From Hanleya hanleyi (Eukaryota > Mollusca > Polyplacophora > Lepidopleurida > Hanleyidae): a DNA stretch of 64,000 bases. The translations under genes and the position numbers were made by a program. The DNA lies in NCBI GenBank assembly GCA_036873755.1, contig JAVTVY010025338.1, positions 49,498 through 113,497 on the forward strand, written 5' to 3'. The notes beneath the pieces were generated by a model. The model was not told the DNA's origin, did not search any database, and saw nothing but the letters and a program-made list of their open reading frames with translations. Of the stretch, positions 49,599-60,179 are shown piece by piece (the first letter of the stretch is position 1; each line of letters opens with the position of its first letter).

Positions 49599-50095
49599 GT
49601 GTATTGGGCGTCATATCATGACGCCCCTAGATGTGGGTCCAAAGGTACACATCTGTATTGGGAGTCAACATTCTATGGTTTTGTATATACACATATGTGT
49701 TTTGTATATCGAAGTCAGCATCCCAGCAGTGACCACCATGTAGGTGTATTCTAGGTTTGGTTCGAAATATGTATTGGGAGTCAACATTTTGAACTGACGC
49801 CAATAAATGAGTATTGTACATCTGATTCCAAAGTTGCAAATGTGCACTGGGAATAAACATTCTGGGGTGACACCATCGAATGTGTATTGTAGATCTGGGT
49901 CGACAGTTGCCAAAGTGTATTTGAGGCCACCATTTTCCAGTGACGCCTGGATTTGGTTCAAATGTGTATTGGAATTCAGCATTCTGTGTACCGGTACTGG
50001 CGCCGAGAGATCTGGTCAACATAGCGTAGTTACGCCCTTAGTTATGTATTATAGCTCTGGGTCCAAAGTTGTCAATGTGTATTGGGTATTGTGAA
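49599..50095 (+). repeat. degenerate ~60-bp tandem repeat
   Basis: Recurring GTGTATTGGGAGTCAACATT, then CTGGGGTGACGCC-like, then GTAGATCTGGGTCCAAAGTT phrases, about six imperfect copies with indels. Confidence 0.7.
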
Positions 50096-50102
50096 TGTAT
50101 AT

Positions 50103-50395
50103 AATATGCCTATTACGGCATGACATGGCACGGTATGGTTATTACGCCGAGGCCTGGTATGGTTATCACGGCCTGACATGGCACGATAGTGCTATTACGC
50201 CCAGGCCTGGCATGGCTATTACAGCCTGACATGGCACGGTATGATTATTACATCCAGGTTTGCATTGCATGGTTATTACGGCCTAACATGACACGATATG
50301 GTTATTACGGCCTGACATGGCACGGTATATGTTTATTACGCCGAGGACTGGCATGGGATATTACGGTCTGACGTGGCACGGTCGGGTTAATTTGT
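50103..50395 (+). repeat. ~28/56-bp tandem repeat
   Basis: Alternating half-units GGCCTGACATGGCACGGTAT and GCCCAGGCCTGGCATGGNTA, separated by GGTTATTACG; about five double units. No coding frame of note. Confidence 0.88.
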
Positions 50396-50859
50396 ATACG
50401 CCCAGCCAAGGTTGAGGCGGTCAGATGAGGGACTGTGCGGCGAGCCTCTCCTTACATGGTAAATTGCGAGAAGACTAGAATACATTGCCCTTAAATCAAA
50501 ATGTAATTTGATACACCAGTTGGAGGTCCCATTGTAGATGTCAACTTCAGTATAAAATACTTTATATCATTATGAATCGACTTTCATTAGGGTTACAGTG
50601 TCGAGCACATGCCATTTTGGATACTCCACACGATTAATCAGCGGTACACACGAAACAACACACACAAGCAGTCTGAAGTCATTTTGAAATAATAATATCT
50701 GAGTAGATATTTGACAGATTTCTGAGTAGGAGCGATGTTGTTTAACGCATGAGACTTAAACTAAGGCAATCACAAACTACTGGTTTGTTAATCACACATT
50801 CTTGAAAAAGTAATATAAAATATTATACAAGGTATAGTCAAAAATAGCCCAATTCTTTC

Positions 50860-53800
50860 ATGGCTCTCTTCGACACCCATATTTCATATAAGTAGGGCTC
50901 TATTTAACCCCATACATCCGAAAAAGTAGGGCTCTTTAATCCCCTTTAATATAAGTAGGGTTCTATTTAACCCGATGCATTCGTATAAGTAGGGCTCTCT
51001 TTAACACCCATACTTCCATATAAGAAGGGCTCACTTCAATATGAGTAAGGCTCTCGTTAACACCCATACTGCCTAGGCTCTATTCAACACCTATTCATCC
51101 GTATGTGTAGGACTCTCGTTAACACTTATACTTTCATATAAGTAGAGCTCTCTTTAACACCTTACTTCCTCTCGTTAAGACCCGTATACATCCATATGCG
51201 TATGGCTTTTCTCTCGTTAACACCCATTCTTCCATATAAGTAGGGCTGTCGCTAGCAGACATTCTTTCATATGAGTAGAGCTCTGGTCAACACTCATAAT
51301 TTCATATAAGTAGGGTTCATTTTAACCCATGCATTCGTAGAAGTAGGACTTCATTCGTTTGTAACCCAATACTTTCATATCAGTGAGACTCACTTTACCC
51401 CGATGCTTTAATATAAATAGTTCCCCCCATAATTTTCAAATATGTAGAGATTCAACCCCTATACCTTCGCATAAGTAGTTCTCTCTATAACTCTCATACT
51501 GGCTCTCATTAACCCCTTACCTCGTTATAAGTAGTGCTCTCGTTAATCCCACACCTTGATATAAGTAGTGCTCTCGTTAATCCCATACCTTGATATAAGT
51601 AGTGCTCTCGTTAATCCCATACCTTGATATAAGTAGTGCTCTCGTTAATCCCATACCTTGATATAAGTAGTGCTCTCGTTAATCCCATACCATGATATAA
51701 GTAGTGCTCTCGTTAATCCGATACCTTGATATAAGTTGTGCTCTTGTTAATCCCACACCTTGATATAAGTAGTGCCCTCGTTAACCCCATACCTTGATAT
51801 AAGTAGTGCTCTCGTTAATCCCACACCTTGATATACGTAGTGCTCTCGTTAAACCCATAACTTGATACTTGTGCTGTCGTTAACCCCCTTGATATAAGTA
51901 GGGCTTTCGTTAACCTCTTACCTTCTTATAAGTAGTGCTCTCGTTAATCCCATACCTTGATATAAGTAGTGCTCTCGTTAATCCGATACCTTGATATAAG
52001 TAGTGCTCTCGTTAATCCCATACCTTGATATATATGTAGTGCTCTCGTTAATCCGATACCTTGATATGAGTAGTGCTCTCGTTAATCCCATACCGTGATA
52101 TAAGTAGTGCTCTTGTTAATCCAATACCTTGATACAAGTAGTGCCCTCGTTAATCCAATACGTTGATACTAGTGCTATCGTTAACCCCCTTGATATAAGT
52201 AGGGCTCTCGTTAAACCCTTACCAAGTTATAAGTAGTGCTCTCGTTAATCCAATACCTTGATATAAGTAGTGCTATCGTTAATTCCATACCTTGATATAA
52301 GTAGTACTCTCGTTAATCCAATACATTGACACTAGTGCTATCGTTAAACCCCTTGACATAAGTAGGGCTCTCGTTAACCCCTTGCCTTGTTATAAGTAGT
52401 GCTCTCGTTAATCCGATACCTTGATATAAGTAGTGCCGTCGTTAATCCCACATCTTGATATAAGTAGTGCTCTCGTAAATCCCATACCATGATATAAGTA
52501 GTGCTCTCGTTAATCCGATACCTTGATATAAGTAGTGCCCTCGTTAATCCGATACCTCGATATAAGTAGTGCTCTCGTTAATCCTATATCTTGATATCAG
52601 TAGTGCTCTCGTTAATCTCACACCTTGATATAAGTAGTGCTCTCGTTAATCCGATACCTTGATACTAGTGCTATCGTTAACCCCCTTGATATAAGTAGGG
52701 CTCTCGTTAAACCCTTACCAAATTATAAGTAGGGCTCTCGTTAATCCCATACCTTGATATAAGTAGTGCTATCGTTAATCCAATACCTTGATATAAGTAT
52801 TACTCTCGTTAATCCAATATCTTGACACTAGTGCTATCGTTAACCCCCTTGATATAAGTAGGGCTCTCAGTAACCCCTTACCTCGTATAAGTAGTGCTCT
52901 CGTTAATCCCATACCTTGATATAAGTAGTGCTCTCGTTAATCCCATACCTTGATATAAATAGTGCTCTCGTTAACCCGATACCTTGATATAAGTAGTGCT
53001 ATCGTTAATCCCACACCTTGATATAAGTAGTGCTCTCGTTAATCCCATACCTTGATATAAGTAGTGCTCTCGTTAATCCCATACCTTGATATAAGTAGTG
53101 CTCTCGTTAACCCGATACCTTCATGGAAGTAGTGCTCTCGTTAATCCCATACGTGATATAAGTAGTGCTCTCGTTAATTCCATACCTTGATATAAGTAGT
53201 GCTCTCGTTAACCCGATACCTTGATGGAAGTAGTGCTCTCGTTAATCCCATACGTGATATAAGTAGTGCTCTCATTAATCCCATACCTTGATATATATTT
53301 AGTGTTCTCGTTAACCCGATACCTTGATATAAGTAGTGCTCTCGTTAATCCCATACGTGATATAAGTAGTGCTCTAGTTAGTTCCATACCTTGATATAAG
53401 TAGTGCTCTCGTTAATCCCATACATTGATACTAGTGCTATCGTTAACCCCTTGATATAAGTAGAGCTCTCGTTAAACCCTACCTTGTTATAAGTAGTACT
53501 CTCGTTAATCCCATACCTTGATATAAGTATTACTCTCGTTAACCCGATACCTTGCTATAAGTAGTGCTCTCGTTAACCCGATACCTTGTTATAAGTAGTG
53601 CTCTCGTTAACCCGATACCTTGTTATAAGTAGTGCTCTCGTTAACCCGATACCTTGTTATAAGTAGTGTTCTCGTTAATCCCATACCTTGATATAAGTAG
53701 TGCTCTCGTTAATCCCATACCTTGATATAAGTAATACTCTCGTTAATCCCATACCTTGATATAAATATTACTCTCGTTAATCCCATACCTTGACACTAGT

Positions 53801-54215
53801 GCTATCGTTAAGCTCCTTGATATAAGTAGGGCTCTCGCTAACCCCATACCTTGCTATAAGCAGTGATCTCGTTAATCCCACACCTTGATATAAGTAGTGC
53901 TATCGTTAATCCCATACCTTGATATAAGTAGTGCTCTCGTTAATCCCATACCTTGATATAAGTAGTGCTCTCGTTAATCCGATACCTTGATATAAGTAGT
54001 GCTCTCGTTAATCCGATACCTTGATGGAAGTAGTGCTCTCGTTAATCCAACACCTTGATATAAGTAGTGCTCTCGTTAATCCGATTCCTTGATATAAGTA
54101 GTGCTCTCGTTATCCCATACTTTGATACAAGTAGCGCTCTCGTTAACACCCGTATCTACATATTAGTGAAGTTCTGTGTAACCCCCATGCTGTCATACAA
54201 GTAGGGCTCTCTTTA
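50860..54215 (+). repeat. 34-bp satellite array, ~95 copies
   Basis: The core unit joins TTGATATAAGTAGTGCTCTC and GTTAATCCCATACC (34 bp). The left 600 bp are diverged (CATATAAGTAGGGCTCTC, TTTAACACCCATAC) and the centre is homogeneous. A shortened variant (GATACTAGTGCTATCGTTAA followed by a GTAGGGCTCTC unit) recurs at 51864, 52164, 52328, 52671, 52824, 53427 and 53792, giving higher-order structure. Non-coding. Confidence 0.97.
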
Positions 54216-54713
54216 ACGCCCACCCTATTTGATACACAAAGTGTGAAATCAGTCGAATCAGAAAAAAGAATACCTTCACAGTTCTTCACAAATCTAGAAT
54301 GTTATCTTATATTTTCCCACAGTTAGATTTCAAAATTCAAACACAGATTGTAAAAAAGACGATTTAAAATAATCGCTCGTTGTCGCTTTTCCCCCCGCCT
54401 CATTCCGCCATTTTATACCTGCTGGTTCGAGTTGAGAATGTACTCTGCGTCCTTATACGTCATTTTGAAATTTTGAAATTCTATTCGGATATATAAATCT
54501 GATAATGCGAATACCGGTACACAAAACAATATTGAAGAATGTTCTTGTGAAGATAAACGCTTTATTTCAAATTTCCAATGAAGTGGTCACCAAATATACA
54601 TGTATGACAGCAGAGGGCTATATGAAGAACCCCATTCCGACATCGGCGTCGATAGAAGCATCATTCATCATCAGCAGGAGGAGTGAGGACACTCCCAGAC
54701 TGACCAGATATAC

Positions 54714-55370
54714 TGATGCTTCATACCGCATCAAACATGCTTCATACCGCATCAAACATGCTTCATACCGCATCAGACATGCTTCATACCGCATCAGACA
54801 TGCTTCATACCGCATCAGACATGCTTCATACCGCATCAAACATGCTTCATACCGCATCAGACATGCTTCATACCGCATCAAATATGCTTCATACCGCATC
54901 AGGCATGCTTCAGACCGCATCAGACATGCTTCATACCGCATCAGGCATGCTTCATACCGCATCAGACATGCTTCATACCGCATCAGGCATGCTTCATACC
55001 GCATCAGACATGCTTCATACCGCATCAGACATGCTTCATACCGCATCAGACATGCTTCATACCGCATCAGACATGCTTCATACCACATCAGACATGCTTC
55101 ATACCGCATCAGACATGCTTCATACCGCATCAGACATGCTTCATACCGCATCAGACATGCTTCATACCGCATCAGACATGCTTCATACCGCATCAAACAT
55201 GCTTCATACCGCATCAGACATGCTTCATACCGCATCAGACATGCTTCATACCGCATCAAACATGCTTCATACCGCATCAGGCATGCTTCATACCGCATCA
55301 AACATGCTTCATACCGCATCAGGCATGCTTCATACCGCATCAGACATGCTTCATACCGCATCAGACATCT
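54714..55370 (+). repeat. 21-bp minisatellite, ~31 copies
   Basis: The unit CATGCTTCATACCGCATCAG plus A repeats in strict 21-bp phase with sparse variants (AAA or GG for GA). Because 21 is divisible by three, long frames stay open on both strands (for example ASYRIRH repeats on plus and MRYEACL repeats on minus). The longest, 54505-55455, has an ATG and 316 codons. Its unique ends show no known domain. Confidence 0.97.
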
Positions 55371-56938
55371 GGAACATAATTATGTTGACGACTTTCACGG
55401 AACGAGGCGAGTAAATTCAGATCTCGTGGAAATACACAGTAAACGTTGGCTCTGACGAATAGGCCCTCTTCAAGTTCGTCATGTAAGGATCTTCTTCAAA
55501 CTGGGAACAACGTGCATGTGCAATACAGCTTGTCGAGTATCTTTTCCAGGTTTAACAAGGTTCCCTACATGTAGTCACCTATTTTGTTTTTCTTACATGA
55601 GGAATAGGCTCTTTCTTCCCTTAATTTCTCTTTTCTTATATTTACTGTACATAGACACTCCATTTTCAATCTCTTCCACCTCTCCAAATCCTTGTCCCGG
55701 GCTCGTGTCCGGACATCCTCGTGAGCCAGTGTATCAATCAATAGGTTACGATCGAACCCTCTTCGAGGATTTAGGGATTACCTGGACTTGTGCAGATGGT
55801 GTCCGGAATACTGAGATCTTTATTAAAAACGTTATGCTGTTATAATTAGTGAAAATCCACACGTATGATTCGTTATTATTATCGCAAAAAAACCATAATA
55901 ATAATCAACGCAAATTGACTCCCCTTCCCCCACCGGCACCCCATTTCAGATGTATAACCCCTCAAAAGGCAGCATGCATGCCTCAGTATATTCAAGCTCA
56001 ATTCAATAAAGTCCAGACGAACGCCATTATTCAACTATTGATATATCGGAACTGATCAAAATAACTTTCCAGTTTTGTAAAAGTATAAAGTAGGCCTATA
56101 TAAGAAACGTGCATGATCATGACACTATCCTGTATTGACTCACTATTATCAACTGCCCACATTGTTATTCCGGTTCAAACGTTGGGCCCATCTTGATAAC
56201 TATTGTCTCTCTTAACTCCATAGTTGATGACCTGTTAAGCCCCACACACACACACAAAAACACAGAAATTGTATAACATGCAGTTTTCCATGAGATCAAT
56301 AAGTTTTCTTCGAGGACAGTTTTTTCAACAACTTAGACCATTCTTCGAATATTTATTCTTTATATTTTTCGTGGAAACTATTCTGGGTATAGTGGGTAAA
56401 AATAGACCCCGGAAACTAATCAACAGTGTATAGAAATTCATAAATTGAGGTTACCCTCTCTCCCCCCCGTCCCCCCCGTGTCTCATAACAACCCCCTTCC
56501 CTATTACATATCCGTTTAAAACTGTAAGGCACGCTACACAAGACTTCCCACCTGAGGAATTTCAGATGCATACCGGTACCTGTATCCTGATATCTCACTG
56601 TTTTATTATCAATTATGATATCGCGGGTGACGCATCGTCGCCATGGGTAAATCATTCGAAAAGAAGTTCCGTCTGCCCACCCGAATGCGATGATGAAATA
56701 ACCAGAGGTGACATACTTATGTGCTTACCTGGAATTGAATCAGACGGTTAACCTATATACTTGTGGCTCAGTAGGCCTATTGGCCTCGGGTGTGTGTTGT
56801 AAACAATCTAATTGACTATATGTGTGACCGATTTTCGCAGCACTTCATGTCCCCTATTATCGAGCTTACCTAAATACGTATGATGCCATACAGGTAAGCC
56901 ACCTTTGTATGAATACCGCGAAGACACATAATTATAGG

Positions 56939-57183
56939 TACACTCTCAAAATGAAAGTGTTGTATTTAATATTATAAATGTCCGACGAGTGTTGATATAC
57001 AACGCTGAATTTAACACTTGAAAAGTGTTGTGTTGCTCCTGATACAGCATGATAATGTTGGATAAAACATTTTTTTTTTCAACACTTTCCGAAAGTTTCA
57101 CAAAATAACACTTTATATAGGCTGATATTGTCACTCTTCGGGTATTTATAAATTAAATACAACACTTTCATTATAAGAGTGTA
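56939..57183. mobile_element. 241-bp MITE with AACACTTT motifs, TA-flanked
   Basis: The element 56941-57181 begins CACTCTCAAAATGAAAGTGT and ends with its near complement. Arms are about 60 bp, flanked by TA on both sides. AACACTTT or AAAGTGTT variants recur at least eight times in both orientations. The terminal CACTCTCA and TA flanks match the 28.3-kb element although the interiors differ. A TA duplication fits Tc1/mariner-type transposition. Confidence 0.85.
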
Positions 57184-57616
57184 TAATTAGGTGCCGGTAT
57201 ATCACGTTTACAGCGTTTTTGTGATGCACGGATTGTAACTCGAAGAATGAAAGTACCAGGCTAAACTGGCTGGTAAAACGCTTCGATGTCCGCCGGAACA
57301 AACCGTCCCCTTGTACCCTGCTGGGGGTTGGTGGGGAGAGGAGGGTGACATATTGCCCCTGACCAGTTTTATATCAGCTGTGCCACCCTTTACTACAAGC
57401 CTTCCAGTATAAATGTGATAAAATATCATGCATGCATATTATCATCGGATAAAGTCATCATTGCGCACCATTTATTATGTCAGTTGGAAATCGGCAAGAG
57501 TTTGTAATGATGGTGTAAACACTAAAATTTTCAGTTATGGTTTGGTGAACAGGACAGGCATATATCAACACCTCTCCCGATGACAATGGATGAATTTACA
57601 TGTAAATACGAACAAA

Positions 57617-57790
57617 CGATTTAACATCGTTTTCAACATTGTTTCAGTCATATCACGACGGTGCCTATATGTGCCAGAACACGAGAGTGTCCACAGTTCC
57701 TATTACCCTGGACACTGATCAGCCCAGCCAGCACAGCACTCGATCACCCATCCAAGCATTGACCGAGCTCAACCAATAAGATTGTAATGG
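57617..57790 (+). repeat. gastropod-type dispersed repeat, internal part
   Basis: GATTTAACATCGTTTTCAAC and TTTCAGTCATATCACGACGG, followed by a CTCGATCACCCATCC tract. It resembles the middle of the repeat family seen at 24.1 and 49.3 kb. Confidence 0.6.
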
Positions 57791-58217
57791 TGTGTAGGTG
57801 TTGCTAAAATTTTGGTAGGCCGATCGTATATCAAAACCTGATGAGCGAATAAATTTAGACTTCCATATAGGCCATGTCCCAATCACGTCTTTGTTGCATC
57901 AGTGCACGTGGAAATTTGAGGCTTGAACATTTTCCTGGAAGAAAGATCATGCGATAATTGTCAGCGGTCTTCTTATAATTTCAGCTGATGTAACACCTTG
58001 TCACCTTCCACAATGCTCCATAAAGCTTCCTCGTTCCTAAAGTTATCGACAAATTCCCAGGGGGGGGGGGGGGGGATAATCCTAAAGATAGATTGACTTA
58101 ACGTGACAAGGCCGGGAGTGGGGGGAGAGAGATAGGTATTATGCCCCCACCCTATCACCTTTCTATCTTATCTACGGAACGACAAAAAAATTGAGAGCCG
58201 ACACTGAATAAGAAGCT

Positions 58218-58391
58218 GTATATTGTGCATTTGTCGACTTTGGAAATGCAATAGACTTCAAAGTACGCGAATCTGGTATAGATGGTAAGATTTTAAGAGT
58301 TATTCAAAATATGTATAATGGAATCAAGTCATGTGTTACGAAAAATGGTAGTATATCAGATATTTTCAGCAGCGATTGTGGTGTACGCCAA
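58218..58391 (+). pseudogene. reverse-transcriptase relic of a second LINE family
   Basis: One frame reads through about 58 codons with VYCAFVDFGNAIDF (motif A, Asp present), then RESGIDGKILRVIQNMYNGIKSCV and SDCGVRQ, the start of motif B. This is the standard LINE order. The usual roughly 10 residues between the motif A aspartates and RESGIDG are missing, an in-frame internal deletion. Stops bound the fragment upstream (TAA at 58209), and homology ends just after 58391. The sequence is not close to the 39.7-kb element (KSLYHQNNVAV there against QNMYNGIKSCV here), so a different family is represented. Confidence 0.8.
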
Positions 58392-58399
58392 AGTAAACA

Positions 58400-60090
58400 T
58401 CGACTAAGCAGCATTGTTAATTGATTTGTGACACGGTCCTGTGGTTCGATTTATTTCAGATCCAGTTCCATGGCATATTTTCAGGTGGGCTTTTTGCGAC
58501 GTGGATGGTATGACTGGTGCACCCAATGAATCTTGCCACACAAATGTTAACAAGTCATACAGAGGGTCACCGAGGTCTTGCTTGCTTTGCGCATGTCTGT
58601 TGGTGTGAGAAGTATGCGGAGAAACGAACTTCTTTTCGAATCCAACGCTGAACTTTTAAGGTCAATGCCACTGTCGACAAAACAAGTCATAGCATTTACG
58701 TTTATTTCAACAGACTATGAAATCCAGTGACGCGATTAATAAATAGATATGCGAAATAGCGTCAACAGCACGAAACAGGTGAACTGTGAATACAGTAATT
58801 ACGGACGGGGTTTTTTTTTGCGTTTATTAAAATGAACCGACCTCGCATGGTGAAAAACTATATACGCAGAACTAGCTCACTGTAGTCATTAAATAATGCG
58901 TACTTGTAAATACGACAGGCGCATTGCGTTTCGACCATTGGAAAGGGGTTTATATACACACTTGATATTAGATCTATATTCTAGATTTTTGCTGCGTTTT
59001 TGAAAAGAAGATATATTTTCTTGTATTTTCAGAAGATATACGTGGAAAATATTCTTCAAAACCGGAGATGCTTGGGATGATGGGTTCCATACTTAAAAAT
59101 TCATAACAGGTTGCTCTAAATTAAACATAGTAGATCAATATGTAAGCTAGACTCATTCAGAAAATGGAAATGATTTTCAGTCAAAATATAAGCTATCACT
59201 CCCAAATTGGGGGTAATTACCTTGGATAGTAAAATATATTATACACGTATGCCTTCCAAAACCGCAAAGAAATAGTTTTTATTTCAAGAAACGCGTGCAA
59301 AATCTAGAATATATAGGCCTAATTCTCATTTCTGACCCACTAAACAAGTTTTCCACGCAAGTACACCACAATTTTTTTTGAACACTCTGTTGGTCTTCTC
59401 GAATAAACACGAACAGCAGTATTGCGTTCAAATTGGAACGGCCCAAAACCAGACAATTAACCAAAGGTGTTCCATTTAAGAACAAGACGTGTTCCAATGT
59501 AACAGTTTTTGAACCGTTCTCTTTTTGGTGTTCTGAAAAAACTACGCACATGGAGCATGCAGTGTTCAGAATTTGCACATCTTTTTTGTTTGTTTAACAG
59601 CAATCTAAATGCGTACACAAATGGTCGTTACACATGCACACAACGAAACCTATGTTTAACACTCGTATTCAAGAATACATTGGAATATGAAGAGAACATT
59701 AGTGTTAAATTTTGGAACATCAATGCATTATTTAAAAACATCAAACGGACCGAAAATTTTAGTGCATTTTTTTTTAATCTAAAAACACGATTTTTCTTGT
59801 TTACTAAAAACATTTTTTTGGTGGGTACACGTCACAAGTTATTTAGTGTAAGACAGAATACTGAAAAAGATATAGAAACGGTACCCAGAAAAACGCTGTG
59901 TGTATCCTATCAATGCTCCCCAATCGTTATGCCACAAGCGACAGATTTAATTTTAATTTTAATGGTAATAACAAATCAAGTCGCCTGTACCGTTTTTTTT
60001 TTAACACCAATGAGAAATGTAAGTCGGGAACCACACAGCTGGTTAAGCACAATATCTTAGAGCCCCCCCAGTGATTATTTGCAAGAAATA
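58400..60090. other. no gene recognised; GTGTTC motif tract at 59.37-59.75 kb
   Basis: Recurring GTGTTC, GAACAC and GGAACA words in both orientations between about 59370 and 59720, again reminiscent of motif-rich MITE interiors. No termini were defined. A 183-codon plus-strand frame (59509-60060) crosses it without recognisable domains. Confidence 0.45.
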
Positions 60091-60095
60091 TTTTT

Positions 60096-60121
60096 AGCCC
60101 ACCATCACCAGATGGTGGGCT
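60096..60121. repeat. perfect hairpin at the head of the 157-bp satellite
   Basis: AGCCCACCATC and GATGGTGGGCT pair perfectly around ACCA. It is followed by a TCCGTCCGTCC-rich stretch that leads into the tandem array. Confidence 0.92.
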
Positions 60122-60179
60122 GTTCAAATCGCTTTTTGTCCGTGGTCCGTCGTCCGTCCGTCCGTCGTCCGTCCGTAAA

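Noticed and set aside
54505..55455. 316-codon frame as a real repeat protein
   Set aside because: Frames are open on both strands simply because the repeat is 21 bp. The unique ends have no known domain.
59509..60060. 183-codon plus-strand frame
   Set aside because: It crosses a GTGTTC motif-rich tract and poly(T) runs. No domain recognised and the composition is not protein-like.
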